Shown piece after piece: positions 9,157-18,044 of a stretch of DNA of 64,000 bases; the stretch's first letter is position 1; each line of letters starts with the position of its first letter. Below the pieces are notes generated by a model. That model was given only the letters and a program-made list of their open reading frames with translations. It did not search any database and was not told where the DNA came from. Location: assembly GCA_023228875.1 (NCBI GenBank), contig JALOAG010000001.1, forward strand, positions 496,001 to 560,000. Direction: 5' to 3'. The position numbers and the translations under genes are program-made. The DNA comes from Bacteroidia bacterium. GTDB taxonomy: Bacteria > Bacteroidota > Bacteroidia > NS11-12g > UBA955.

Positions 9157-10518
9157 ATGACAGGGCAAGCGGATTTAACAATTATTGGAGGCGGAATTAC
9201 CGGACTTGCAAGTGCTTATATTGCAGCTAAACAAGGTCTAAAAGTGAGGGTGCTTGAGGCAAGCAAGAACTTTGGAGGGTTGCTCAACACATTTGAAATA
9301 GGGGGTAATAGATTAGAGTATTTTTATCATCATTTTTTTACACATGATGCAGAGATTCATTGGCTTGTTAAGGAATTAGGGATTGAAGATAAGCTGATAT
9401 ACAAAAAGACTACAATGGGTACTTTTCGCAATCATCGCTTGTATCCTTTCAATGGAGTGATGGATTTGTTGAGATTTAGTCCCATCAGTTTTATTGGTAA
9501 AATTCGTTGGGGTGTTACCAGCCTATTTCTGGGGAAATTAGCAAATTGGCGGAATTACGAAAGAGTAACTGCCTTGGAATGGTTTTATACAAATGCCGGA
9601 GCATCAGCCACAGATAGTTTGTGGAAGCCTATGTTGGACATTAAGTTTGGTCCGTATGCAGATAAAATTCCTTTGTCTTGGATGATTGGGAGGCTTCGCC
9701 AGCGGCTTAATTCTCGTAAGTCCGGTGATGAAAGACTGGGTTATTTGCAAGGCGGGTTGGATACCTTATTACAGGCACTTCTGAGCAAATTAAAGGAGTT
9801 GAATGTGGAGTTAATCAACGAAGCTCCGGTTACTGCCATACACTTTGACAGCGATAATTGTATCCAATCGGTTGAAACTCCAAAAGGAGTTTGGGAACAA
9901 GGTAAATTCTTGTTTACAATTCCTGGACCCATGATTGCACGTATGTTGCCTGAGTTTACTCAAACTCAAGAAAAATTAGAATCTATCAAGTATTTTGGAG
10001 CAGTATGTGTGATTCTCGAAACCAAACATAAACTCAGCGATACATATTGGATTAATGTAGCGGATGAAGGATATGATTTTGGAGGTATTATTGAACATAC
10101 AAATTTTATAGGACCAGAGCATTATCAAGGTAAGCACATCACATATTTGTCGCGGTATTTCGATGTAAATGACAAACTTTTTCAAGCCACTGACAAACAA
10201 ATCAGCGACAAAATGATTCCCCAACTAAAAAACATTTTTCCTGATTTTGATTTAGCTGATATTGAGAATGTTCATGTTTTCAGAACTTCTTATGCAGCCA
10301 CTGTTTGTGATTTGAATTTTTCAGCCCGAGTTTCAAACTGCAAAACGGAATTTGGAAATATGTATGTTGCAAATATGTCGCATATATATCCCGATGAACG
10401 CAGTGTGAATAATAGTATTCGTGTTGCAGCAGAAGCTTGCAAAATCATGGGAATGAATAAAGTAAATGTGCCGATAGGTGCTTCTCTTTCAGCTCAAATA
10501 GGATTTTCTAATGACTGA
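9157..10518 (+). CDS. FAD-dependent amine-oxidase/protoporphyrinogen-oxidase-like oxidoreductase
   Basis: A 453-residue flavoprotein. The N-terminus holds the dinucleotide-binding motif IIGGGITGLASAY followed by the acidic strand end VRVLEASKNFGG. The remainder resembles the NAD(P)-binding Rossmann, amine oxidase and UDP-galactopyranose-mutase-like group often found in polysaccharide clusters. The C-terminal FAD contact region includes YVANMSHIYPDERS. It overlaps the following methyltransferase by eight bases and a GT2 follows, so a role in modifying a lipid-linked glycan is the likely context. The substrate cannot be read from the sequence. A strong promoter sits directly upstream. Confidence 0.8.
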   Translation: MTGQADLTIIGGGITGLASAYIAAKQGLKVRVLEASKNFGGLLNTFEIGGNRLEYFYHHFFTHDAEIHWLVKELGIEDKLIYKKTTMGTFRNHRLYPFNGVMDLLRFSPISFIGKIRWGVTSLFLGKLANWRNYERVTALEWFYTNAGASATDSLWKPMLDIKFGPYADKIPLSWMIGRLRQRLNSRKSGDERLGYLQGGLDTLLQALLSKLKELNVELINEAPVTAIHFDSDNCIQSVETPKGVWEQGKFLFTIPGPMIARMLPEFTQTQEKLESIKYFGAVCVILETKHKLSDTYWINVADEGYDFGGIIEHTNFIGPEHYQGKHITYLSRYFDVNDKLFQATDKQISDKMIPQLKNIFPDFDLADIENVHVFRTSYAATVCDLNFSARVSNCKTEFGNMYVANMSHIYPDERSVNNSIRVAAEACKIMGMNKVNVPIGASLSAQIGFSND

Positions 10519-11164
10519 TGACGAACTCAAAGAGTTAGCTGCTCAACTTAAACAACCTTACGGACCAAAGGGTGTAGAAACAGGGGTTATGCTGCATGAG
10601 TCCAATCTAAATATGACGCTTAATGCTATCCGTGCTCTTCGCTTAAACAGCCATGATGCTGTTTTTGAATTAGGTCATGGCAATTGCAGTCATCTTGAAG
10701 AGCTGTTTTCTTTTGCAGATAATTTGTCTTATCAAGGGTTGGAAATTTCAGATGTGATGATAGCAGAGGCTATACGAATTAATCAAGCATTTGTGGAGCA
10801 TAAGAAAGCGAACTTTTGTTTGTATGATGGTTGCCACTTTCCTTTTCCCAATGCCTCTTTTGATAAGGGTTTCAGTGTAAATACGCTTTATTTTTGGGAA
10901 TCTCCACTCAATATGTTGCGTGAAATTGATAGGGTGCTCAAACCGAGAGGTTGTTTTGCAATCACTTTTGGAGATAAAAGCTATTTAGAAAAACAACCCT
11001 TTACACGTTATGGATTTGACTTGTATGGCATTGAGGATGTCGAGGAACTTGTCAAGCAAACACAATTTAGGGTGCAACATATAGAACAACAATCCGAAAT
11101 GATTCAAAGCAAAGCGGGAAACCGAGTGCAAAGAATCTATAATACCATTGTGATTGGGAAATAA
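10511..11164 (+). CDS. Class I SAM-dependent methyltransferase
   Basis: A 217-residue protein with the Rossmann-fold methyltransferase pattern. Motif I is VFELGHGNCSHLEEL, and the acidic strand end is YQGLEISD. The region FDKGFSVNTLYFW corresponds to motif IV of the Methyltransf_11 group, followed by the post-motif LREIDRVLKPRGCFAITF. Its start overlaps the end of the FAD oxidoreductase by eight bases, so translation is probably coupled. The substrate is unknown; a sugar or lipid-linked intermediate of the cluster is likely. Confidence 0.85.
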   Translation: MTDDELKELAAQLKQPYGPKGVETGVMLHESNLNMTLNAIRALRLNSHDAVFELGHGNCSHLEELFSFADNLSYQGLEISDVMIAEAIRINQAFVEHKKANFCLYDGCHFPFPNASFDKGFSVNTLYFWESPLNMLREIDRVLKPRGCFAITFGDKSYLEKQPFTRYGFDLYGIEDVEELVKQTQFRVQHIEQQSEMIQSKAGNRVQRIYNTIVIGK

Positions 11165-11166
11165 AG

Positions 11167-11174
11167 TAAATTTG
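11167..11174 (+). promoter_or_regulatory. Possible -7 element, TAAATTTG, before the GT2 gene
   Basis: Exact TAnnTTTG match directly after the methyltransferase stop, with TTG (11148-11150) 16 bases upstream. It may give the glycosyltransferase its own promoter inside the cluster. The leader would be about 50 bases, longer than is usual here. Confidence 0.35.
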
Positions 11175-11231
11175 GCTTTCTGTTTCTCATTCGTTATTAA
11201 TCAACAATTTTGTTTTTAATTCGCACTTTCA

Positions 11232-12188
11232 ATGATTTCCATTGTAATACCGATTTTTAATGAAGAAGAGATTCTTCAACAACTCTATGACCGACTTGTC
11301 TCAGCTGCGCCATTATGGAAAGAAGACTATGAAGTGATTCTTGTAGATGATGGTTCTTCTGATAATTCATTGGCTATCATGCGCGGTTTTGTAGAGAAAA
11401 ACCCTTGTTTTAAGGTGGTAAAACTCAGTCGAAATTTTGGACACCAACCGGCAATCTCTGCCGGAATAAAGAGGGCGCAAGGGGATGCAGTGATTATCAT
11501 GGACGGGGATTTGCAAGACCCACCGGAGGAGCTGCCCCGTTTTTTGGAAAAATGGCGTGAAGGATATCATGTTGTTTATGCTGTAAGAACCAAACGCAAA
11601 GAGGGCTTGTTCAAACGTGTTGCTTATAAAGTTTTTTATAGGGTCTTGGCAAGAGTCAGCGATATTGATATTCCAATAGATTCAGGTGATTTTTGTGTGA
11701 TGGACAGAAAGGTAGTCAATGTGCTGAATGTCGAAATGCCGGAGAATATCCGCTTTGTTAGAGGTCTGAGAGCCTATGCAGGATTTAAACAAATTGGAGT
11801 TGCCTATGAACGCGCAGAACGTGCCGGAGGAGAAGTGAAATATACTTTCAGGAAACTTGTTAAACTTGCTGTTGACGGAATCTTTGACTTCTCTACTTTT
11901 CCGTTGCGATTGGCAACTTATTTTGGACTCTTTTTATCAATCCCATCATTTATTCTGGGCATATTCTTTATCATACACAGATTGTTGAATTTTAAAGTCT
12001 TTGGTTATTCACCACAAGACACGCCCGGTATGGCAACACTGGCTGTTGCAATGTTCTTTCTTGGTGGAGTGTTACTGGTAATTTTGGGTGTGATTGGCGA
12101 ATATCTCGGAAGAATCTATATTGAGGTTAAGAAACGTCCTTTTTACCTTATAGAAGAAGAGATTGTTAACCAAAACAAGTCGAACTAA
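11232..12188 (+). CDS. Family 2 glycosyltransferase, dolichol/undecaprenyl-phosphate sugar transferase type
   Basis: A 318-residue protein. The GT-A domain (about 1-225) shows ISIVIPIFNEEE, the nucleotide-binding VDDGSSDNS and the metal-binding MDGDLQDPPEE. Two C-terminal transmembrane helices (about 230-255 and 265-290) follow. This layout is that of DPM1/ArnC/GtrB-type enzymes, which move a sugar from a nucleotide donor to polyprenyl phosphate on the cytoplasmic face of the inner membrane. The donor sugar is not evident. It is the third gene of the cluster and lies convergent to the reductase at 12207. Confidence 0.9.
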   Translation: MISIVIPIFNEEEILQQLYDRLVSAAPLWKEDYEVILVDDGSSDNSLAIMRGFVEKNPCFKVVKLSRNFGHQPAISAGIKRAQGDAVIIMDGDLQDPPEELPRFLEKWREGYHVVYAVRTKRKEGLFKRVAYKVFYRVLARVSDIDIPIDSGDFCVMDRKVVNVLNVEMPENIRFVRGLRAYAGFKQIGVAYERAERAGGEVKYTFRKLVKLAVDGIFDFSTFPLRLATYFGLFLSIPSFILGIFFIIHRLLNFKVFGYSPQDTPGMATLAVAMFFLGGVLLVILGVIGEYLGRIYIEVKKRPFYLIEEEIVNQNKSN

Positions 12189-12206
12189 TTGCGGTAGCTT
12201 GCAACT

Positions 12207-13115
12207 CTAAATGTTACGCTCCAATTGTTGTTTTACTATAGCCAAGCCTTCAACAAAACTGTGAGGCTCATAGCCTAATTCCTTCCTGGATTTACTCAAG
12301 TTGAAGCCCGTCTTAGGTGGGCGTTTTGCCGCTTGATTCAAGGTTGTACTACTCACCTCGTTAATGAGGCTGATGTCTAAATTCCAAAATTGTCCAACCG
12401 TCCTGACTAAGTCATCTATACGTAATAAGTCCTTGCCTGAAATGTTGTAAATACCTTGTGCTTCATGTTTTTCTGTTAAGTAACAGCCCATTGCTAAATC
12501 CTCTGCAAGGGTTGGTGTACGCCATTGGTCATTGACTACTTTAATAGGTGCACCTTTTTCTAATGCACCTTTTGCCCATAATACTATATTGCTTCTGCTC
12601 ATGTCGCTCACTACGCCATAGACCAATACAGTTCTAAGGATTGCATAATGCTGGGCATGTTGCTGTACTTTTTTCTCCCCTTCCCATTTGCTGTTTCCAT
12701 AAAAACTCAACGGGTTTGGTAAGTCATCTTCTGTATAGTTGCCTATCGTGCCGTCAAAAATAAAATCGGTTGAAATATGAATGAAGTGAATGTTGAGTGT
12801 CGCACAAAGCTTTGCCATGTTTTCTACTGCAGTAACATTGAACAAGGTGCAGTTTTTGGTGTCTGATTCACAGTCATCTACTTGGGTCATGGCGGCTGCA
12901 TTGATTAATACGTCAGGTTGGATGAGTTCCAAAATCTCTTTTGTCTTTGCAAAATCCGAAATGTCTAATTCTATGTAGTCATATCCGTGCTTTTCGGGAT
13001 GCCTGTTTGCGCCTCTACCGCTGGCAAAAAGTTTCCTGTCAGGTAGTGTTCTATACAAGTCGGTGAGTTTTTGTCCTAACAAACCATTGCTGCCTGTTAC
13101 CAATATTTTTTTCAT
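12207..13115 (-). CDS. dTDP-4-dehydrorhamnose reductase-like SDR (RmlD family)
   Basis: A 302-residue extended short-chain dehydrogenase. The N-terminus is MKKILVTGSNGLLGQKL (NAD(P)-binding GxxGxxG). The catalytic YGNSKWEGE (Tyr-x3-Lys) and the RTVLVYG region follow the RmlD_sub_bind family, which makes dTDP-L-rhamnose or related sugars. No rmlABC partners are present, so the exact sugar is uncertain. The frame extends 18 residues further to 13169, but a TACATTTG promoter element lies within that extension, fixing the start at 13115. Confidence 0.85.
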   Translation of the reverse strand: MKKILVTGSNGLLGQKLTDLYRTLPDRKLFASGRGANRHPEKHGYDYIELDISDFAKTKEILELIQPDVLINAAAMTQVDDCESDTKNCTLFNVTAVENMAKLCATLNIHFIHISTDFIFDGTIGNYTEDDLPNPLSFYGNSKWEGEKKVQQHAQHYAILRTVLVYGVVSDMSRSNIVLWAKGALEKGAPIKVVNDQWRTPTLAEDLAMGCYLTEKHEAQGIYNISGKDLLRIDDLVRTVGQFWNLDISLINEVSSTTLNQAAKRPPKTGFNLSKSRKELGYEPHSFVEGLAIVKQQLERNI

Positions 13116-13132
13116 GTTGTGATTTGCGGTTA

Positions 13133-13140
13133 CAAATGTA
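13133..13140 (-). promoter_or_regulatory. -7 promoter element, TACATTTG, for the RmlD-type gene
   Basis: Exact TAnnTTTG match on the minus strand, 17 bases before the ATG at 13115. It decides the start codon. Confidence 0.6.
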
Positions 13141-13249
13141 TTGATTTTACTAGGTGCTAATACCATCATTTGACCCTAATGCTGCAACAAAACAGATATG
13201 CTCTTTGAGAAATGGAAGTTTCATCATTCAATTAAATGATAATTTCATC

Positions 13250-13257
13250 TACTTTTG
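13250..13257 (+). promoter_or_regulatory. -7 promoter element, TACTTTTG, for the riboswitch-TonB receptor transcript
   Basis: Exact TAnnTTTG match, 11 bases before the first base of riboswitch helix P1, so the transcript would begin just before the aptamer. Confidence 0.65.
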
Positions 13258-13268
13258 CCCCAACGAAA

Positions 13269-13353
13269 AAGTTTTGGGGTGCTCTCTTAATTGAGAACTG
13301 AGATTATACCCGCATCACCTGGATCATGGTCATTCATGCGGCAGGGAAAGCTT
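13269..13353 (+). promoter_or_regulatory. TPP (thiamine pyrophosphate) riboswitch
   Basis: The THI-box core is clear: GGGGTGC, CTGAGATTATACCC, the ATCACCTGGATCATGG segment, then GCGGCAGGGAA. Helix P1 is AAGTTTT (13269-13275) paired with AAAGCTT (13347-13353), with one G-U pair. Binding of TPP should lower expression of the downstream receptor. The stretch 13385-13420 can fold over the start codon and may be the expression platform. I recognised this by comparison with the known E. coli thiM/thiC aptamers; a covariance-model search would settle it. Confidence 0.93.
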
Positions 13354-13384
13354 ATGTGGTAAACTTCTTTTCAAACACACCATG

Positions 13385-13420
13385 CTTTTTCATTTTTAAA
13401 AATTATTTAAAATGAAAAAG
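13385..13420 (+). promoter_or_regulatory. Inverted repeat enclosing the start codon, candidate expression platform
   Basis: CTTTTTCATTTT (13385-13396) is an exact inverse complement of AAAATGAAAAAG (13409-13420), with a 12-base loop. The second arm contains the ATG (13412-13414) of the TonB-dependent receptor. Folding would hide the start codon. The stem is A-T rich, so its stability is modest. Confidence 0.5.
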
Positions 13421-15889
13421 TTAGTATTAACAATTGCAGTCCTAATTCCGCTCTTTGCTTTCGCGCAAACTAAGGACAATTATCAAATTAGTGGAAAAGT
13501 GCTTTCACCCGAACTCAAATCTATGGAAGGAGTGTCGGTTCTTGTTACATTGCCAAATGGAGGCTCCTCAGGAGGAATCACCGATCAACAGGGTAATTTT
13601 AGTGTGCCAATCTCTGCCGAAAAGCAATCTAAATTATTTGTCAGGTTGTCTTTTGTGGGGTTTAACAGTATCTATGACACACTGAATCTTGCGAATTTAG
13701 CTAACGGGAAAATATATTATATGCAGCCGGCATCCAAAGATTTAGAGGCTGTCAATATCACAAGTTCTATAATCGCAGACCCTAATGCGCCTATAGCAAA
13801 CCAAACCTTAAACAAAGCCGAGATACGAAAAAATAATCTTGGACAAGATTTGCCTGTATTGTTAAATGCAACGCCCTCTTTGGTTTTTACAACAGATGCA
13901 GGGGCGGGAGTTGGTTACTCTGCTTTAAGAATCAGAGGTTCAGACCAGACTAGAATTAATGTAACGTTAAATGGGATTCCTCTCAATGACCCCGAAACAC
14001 AAGGGGTGTTTTTTGTGAATATGCCCGACTTCGCTTCGTCTGCTTACAGAATTGACATCCAACGCGGGGTTGGTGCTTCTACTAACGGAACAGGAGCTTT
14101 TGGAGCCAATATTAATCTTGAAACATTCAATCGCAGTATGAGTCCTTCTTTTGAAATCAATAACTCTTTCGGATCATTTAATACCCGAAAGCATACTGTT
14201 GCTTTTAATACAGGATTGATTAATAACCATTGGAAAATGTCTGGGCGAATGTCAAGAATCTATTCAGACGGCTATATTGACCGTGCGTTTTCTGATTTGA
14301 AAAGCTACTACATAGATGCGTCCTATCGCTCAACCAATCAAAGGTTTACGTTGGAAGCCATTCATTTCGCGGGAAGTGAGCGCACTTATCAGGCATGGTG
14401 GGGTACGCCTGAGAGTCGTTTTACTGGTGATGTTAATGCCATGAATGATTATGCGGATCGCAATTTTCTTTCTCCAACTCAAAGACAGAATTTGTTGCAC
14501 TCAGGCAGGACATATAACTATTATGAATATGATAATGAAACCGATAATTACAGTCAAAGCCACTATCAACTGCATGCAAATTATTTATTTAACAAATACT
14601 TGAAATTGTCTGTTAGCGGGTTCTACATTAGAGGGTTGGGGAATTTTGAACAGTCTATGCCTGCACAGCGATATGAAGATTATGGTATTGAACCTTTTGT
14701 ACAAGGTGCTGATACACTTGCGACTACTGATTTGGTGCGAAAGCTATGGTTAGACAATCACTTCTTTGGCTCTGTTTATGGCTTGCATTATCAGAACAAT
14801 AAGACTATTGTGCAGTTTGGTGGAGGGTTGAGTCGTTACTTAGGAGATCATTATGATGATGTGATTTGGGCTGTAATTGCAGGTAATATGCCCAAAGACT
14901 ACCGTTTTGCTTCAAGTTATTCTGTAAAAAATGATGTAAACCATTTTGTAAAAGTTACCCGGAAAATCAATGATAGATTCAGTGTTTATGCTGATTTGCA
15001 ATTTAGGTATGTAGCATATAAGGCGGATGGGTTGGATGATAACAGAGTACCTTTTGCATTTGACAAGCAGTTTGCGTTTTTCAACCCTAAAGGAGGTGTT
15101 AATTACGCGCTAAAGCACAATCAACGTCTGTATTTTTCAATAGCAAATACAAAACGCGAGCCGGTTCGAATGGACTTCATTGAGTCTGCACCGGATGTGC
15201 CCAAGCATGAGAGTCTGACTGATTATGAATTTGGTTATCAGAAACGAACAAAAAAATATCTGTTGGATGTGAATTTATATTACATGGACTATATCAATCA
15301 GTTGGTGTTGACAGGTGAAATGAATGCGGTTGGAGGTTTGATTAGAAAAAATGCAGGTAAGAGTTACAGAGCCGGATTTGAACTGCAAGGGAAATATATT
15401 ATTAATGATTATCTGAATGTAGGAGGAAATGTAACATTAAGCCGAAACATTATTAAAGACTACAAGGAAGTGGTATTTGATTGGTATGGTGTAATTGAAG
15501 AACAGCATTTTGAATATAAAAATACTCCGATTTCTTTCTCACCTTCGGTAGTGTCTGCTGTCTTTGCAGAACTCAAGTTTAAATCGTTTACGGCAAATGT
15601 TACAGGAAAATACGTTGGGTTGCAATATCTTGATAATTCAGGAATGAAAGAGAGTGTCTTATCGCCCTATGCTACCGGAGATTTCCGACTTGCATATAAA
15701 CTTCCCGGCAAAAAGACCGAATCTGAAATGGTGTTGATGGTGAATAATTTTACCAATCAATTATATGCAAGCAATGGCTACACCTATAAGTATTATTTGG
15801 GAAGTACGGATGCATTTTACAGTGATAAAATGGTGTATCCCCAAGCCGGCATTAATTTCTTATTGGGCTTAAACATTCGTTTCCAATGA
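13412..15889 (+). CDS. TonB-dependent receptor, probably for thiamine or a precursor
   Basis: An 825-residue outer-membrane receptor. It has a signal peptide (FAFAQ cleavage), a carboxypeptidase-like beta domain (about 25-105), a plug domain with the SALRIRGSDQTRINVTLNG region and PLNDPETQG (about 125-235), and a long beta barrel. The last strand is aromatic (LLGLNIRF) with one extra glutamine. It energises uptake through TonB-ExbBD, which are not in this window. Substrate assignment comes from the TPP riboswitch upstream, not from the protein itself. No thiamine-pathway genes adjoin it, so it appears to be a single-gene regulon member. Confidence 0.9.
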   Translation: MKKLVLTIAVLIPLFAFAQTKDNYQISGKVLSPELKSMEGVSVLVTLPNGGSSGGITDQQGNFSVPISAEKQSKLFVRLSFVGFNSIYDTLNLANLANGKIYYMQPASKDLEAVNITSSIIADPNAPIANQTLNKAEIRKNNLGQDLPVLLNATPSLVFTTDAGAGVGYSALRIRGSDQTRINVTLNGIPLNDPETQGVFFVNMPDFASSAYRIDIQRGVGASTNGTGAFGANINLETFNRSMSPSFEINNSFGSFNTRKHTVAFNTGLINNHWKMSGRMSRIYSDGYIDRAFSDLKSYYIDASYRSTNQRFTLEAIHFAGSERTYQAWWGTPESRFTGDVNAMNDYADRNFLSPTQRQNLLHSGRTYNYYEYDNETDNYSQSHYQLHANYLFNKYLKLSVSGFYIRGLGNFEQSMPAQRYEDYGIEPFVQGADTLATTDLVRKLWLDNHFFGSVYGLHYQNNKTIVQFGGGLSRYLGDHYDDVIWAVIAGNMPKDYRFASSYSVKNDVNHFVKVTRKINDRFSVYADLQFRYVAYKADGLDDNRVPFAFDKQFAFFNPKGGVNYALKHNQRLYFSIANTKREPVRMDFIESAPDVPKHESLTDYEFGYQKRTKKYLLDVNLYYMDYINQLVLTGEMNAVGGLIRKNAGKSYRAGFELQGKYIINDYLNVGGNVTLSRNIIKDYKEVVFDWYGVIEEQHFEYKNTPISFSPSVVSAVFAELKFKSFTANVTGKYVGLQYLDNSGMKESVLSPYATGDFRLAYKLPGKKTESEMVLMVNNFTNQLYASNGYTYKYYLGSTDAFYSDKMVYPQAGINFLLGLNIRFQ

Positions 15890-16000
15890 ATTGAGGTAAA
15901 GACGTGTCTTGAAAGTTGGGAAGCTCCTCAACTCGGGGCTTTAACCAATTGTGATTGATTTTGTATGCGTAAAAATAAACGCACTCAATTACTTTTATTT

Positions 16001-16022
16001 AGAATAATTCTTAGTAATTTCG
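16001..16022 (+). promoter_or_regulatory. Palindrome and weak -7 element before the NO-response island
   Basis: AGAATAATTCT (16001-16011) is a perfect 11-base palindrome. TAATTTCG (16015-16022) follows four bases later and matches the -7 consensus with one mismatch. The arrangement is what a repressor operator would look like. The Rrf2-family regulator at 20474 is a natural candidate to bind it. Confidence 0.35.
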
Positions 16023-16052
16023 TGCCCTTCAATCAAACACACAAATTCTGCC

Positions 16053-18035
16053 ATGGATAGTTCAACCGAAAAAATTCTTATAGTTTCTGAAATAGAACCA
16101 AGATTTAAACATTCAACTGTTTTTCAATATTTTGATGATTTAATGGGAGGAGAGAGTTTTATACATCAAAACGATCACGATCCTAAGCCTCTTTATTACC
16201 AGTTAAAAGCAGATCATGGAGAGACATTTACATGGGAGTATTTAGCAGAAGGACCTGAGGTTTGGAAAATAAGAATAGGGAAACACAACACTAAGCCGGC
16301 AGCTACCTCAGACGAAATTGTGCTCAACGCAACCCTTATTGAACCGCAATATAAGCATGCCACTATTTTTGCGCAGTTTGATAACCTGAGAGAAGGTCAA
16401 AGTTTTATTTTGCAGAATGACCACGACCCGAAGCCTTTGCATTATCAGTTGCTACAAACACGTGGCAATGTGTTTAAATGGGAATACTTGGAGGAAGGTC
16501 CTCAATGGTGGCGCATTAGAATTACAAAACAAGCACCCAAGCAAGGGCATCCTGCATTGAGTAGAGCCGAAAATGGTGAGTACATTTTAAATGCTACCTT
16601 GATTGACCCACAATACAAGCATGCCAGCATTTTTGCTTTTTTTGATGACCATAAGGAAGGCGAGAGTTTTATATTGAAAAATGACCACGACCCCAAACCG
16701 CTTTATTATCAACTGCAACAAAACAGAGGAGATATTTTTACTTGGGATTATCTGCAAGAAGGTCCTGAGTGGTGGGTTATCAGAATAGCTAAAAAGAATT
16801 TTCAACACCAAGATTCAGCTCAACAACATGAAGAAGGGGATGTTTTAGATGCAACCCAGTTGCATCCTTCCGTTAAGCATAGTAAGATTTTTGAAAAGAT
16901 TGACAGCTTGAAACCGGGAGAATCTTTTATTCTAAAAAATGACCATGACCCTGTTCCGCTTTATTATCAGTTAGAACAAACAAGAGGGAAAGAATTTTCA
17001 TGGGAATATGTTGAGAAAGGACCTCAATGGTGGCATGTGCAAATTGGAAGAAATGAAGAATTGAAGTCTGAAGGTACATCCGCAGCGAGCAATGATGATG
17101 AAAATAAACTCGATGTAACCCAGTTGCCTCCTGCACGGAAACATCCAACCATTTTTGAAAGATTTGATGCTTTAACCGGAGGTAAGTGGCTCACTATTTA
17201 TAACGACCACGACCCTAAACCTCTCTATTATCAGTTAATGGCAGAGCGGGGAAATATTTTTACATGGGAGTATCTTGAGCAAGGTCCGCAATGGTGGATT
17301 GTGAGAATTACTAAGAGGAAAACCGGAGAACAAGATGAAACGCTGGGACAAATTGTTACAAAGGATTTTAGAAAAGCTGTTGTTTTTGCTAAGTATAATC
17401 TTGATTATGGTTTCTTAGGTAAACAAACAGTAAAAGAAGCCTGTGCGGAAAAGGGTTTGGATGTAACATTGGTTGAACAAGAACTTCAGCAAGTTGAGAA
17501 GAATATTGGAAATTCCGTCAGACCATTGCCTTACAATGATTGGAATATAGATTTTCTTGCAGATTACATTGTCAATACACATCATTCATTCATTAAACAG
17601 CTTGTGCCGGATTTGCGTACTGCTTCCAAAAATGTGTTGAGTCAACATGTGGCAGCGCATCCTGAATTGGAACAGATTCATGCAACGGTTGATAAGTTCA
17701 CACATGCATTACTCGCACACTTGCAAAAAGAGGAAACCATTCTTTTTCCTATGTTGAAACAATTGGTGCATTCACATTCAACAGAAGGGGCAGTATTTGA
17801 TACGGTTGCAGAACCTATCAATATGTTTGAAATGGAACATGATACTTACAAAGAATATCTAACAACATTGCGTGAATTGACAAATGATTATACATTGCCA
17901 AGTGATTCTTGTGCCAGTTATGAATTGATGTATAAACTGATGCAAGACTTGGAGGCTGATTTGATTGTTCATGCACACTTAGAGAACAATATTTTGTTTC
18001 CAAAATACATTGAATTAGAAGGTAAATCAAAATAG
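16053..18035 (+). CDS. Five DUF2249 repeats fused to ScdA/RIC-type DUF542 and hemerythrin domains
   Basis: A 660-residue cytoplasmic protein. Five DUF2249 repeats occupy about 8-77, 90-159, 178-247, 264-333 and 352-421, each with NDHDPxPLYYQL and GPxWWxxxI. Next comes a DUF542-like segment (about 433-487), then a hemerythrin-like helical domain (about 495-655) with candidate di-iron ligands in NTHHSF, HALLAHLQKEE, EMEHD and HAHLEN. DUF542 plus hemerythrin is the layout of RIC proteins (ScdA/YtfE), which repair iron-sulphur clusters damaged by NO. The CC pair normal in DUF542 is replaced by GF (453-454, in DYGFLG). No signal peptide is seen. It is the first gene of a tight operon with a NnrS-like protein and an Rrf2 regulator, which supports a nitrosative-stress role. 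Confidence 0.85.
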   Translation: MDSSTEKILIVSEIEPRFKHSTVFQYFDDLMGGESFIHQNDHDPKPLYYQLKADHGETFTWEYLAEGPEVWKIRIGKHNTKPAATSDEIVLNATLIEPQYKHATIFAQFDNLREGQSFILQNDHDPKPLHYQLLQTRGNVFKWEYLEEGPQWWRIRITKQAPKQGHPALSRAENGEYILNATLIDPQYKHASIFAFFDDHKEGESFILKNDHDPKPLYYQLQQNRGDIFTWDYLQEGPEWWVIRIAKKNFQHQDSAQQHEEGDVLDATQLHPSVKHSKIFEKIDSLKPGESFILKNDHDPVPLYYQLEQTRGKEFSWEYVEKGPQWWHVQIGRNEELKSEGTSAASNDDENKLDVTQLPPARKHPTIFERFDALTGGKWLTIYNDHDPKPLYYQLMAERGNIFTWEYLEQGPQWWIVRITKRKTGEQDETLGQIVTKDFRKAVVFAKYNLDYGFLGKQTVKEACAEKGLDVTLVEQELQQVEKNIGNSVRPLPYNDWNIDFLADYIVNTHHSFIKQLVPDLRTASKNVLSQHVAAHPELEQIHATVDKFTHALLAHLQKEETILFPMLKQLVHSHSTEGAVFDTVAEPINMFEMEHDTYKEYLTTLRELTNDYTLPSDSCASYELMYKLMQDLEADLIVHAHLENNILFPKYIELEGKSK

Positions 18036-18044
18036 AAAAATTTT

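Noticed and set aside
16150..17250. CRISPR-like spacing of repeated DNA
   Set aside because: The regular repeats encode the five DUF2249 domains of one protein; units are about 260 bases and diverged.
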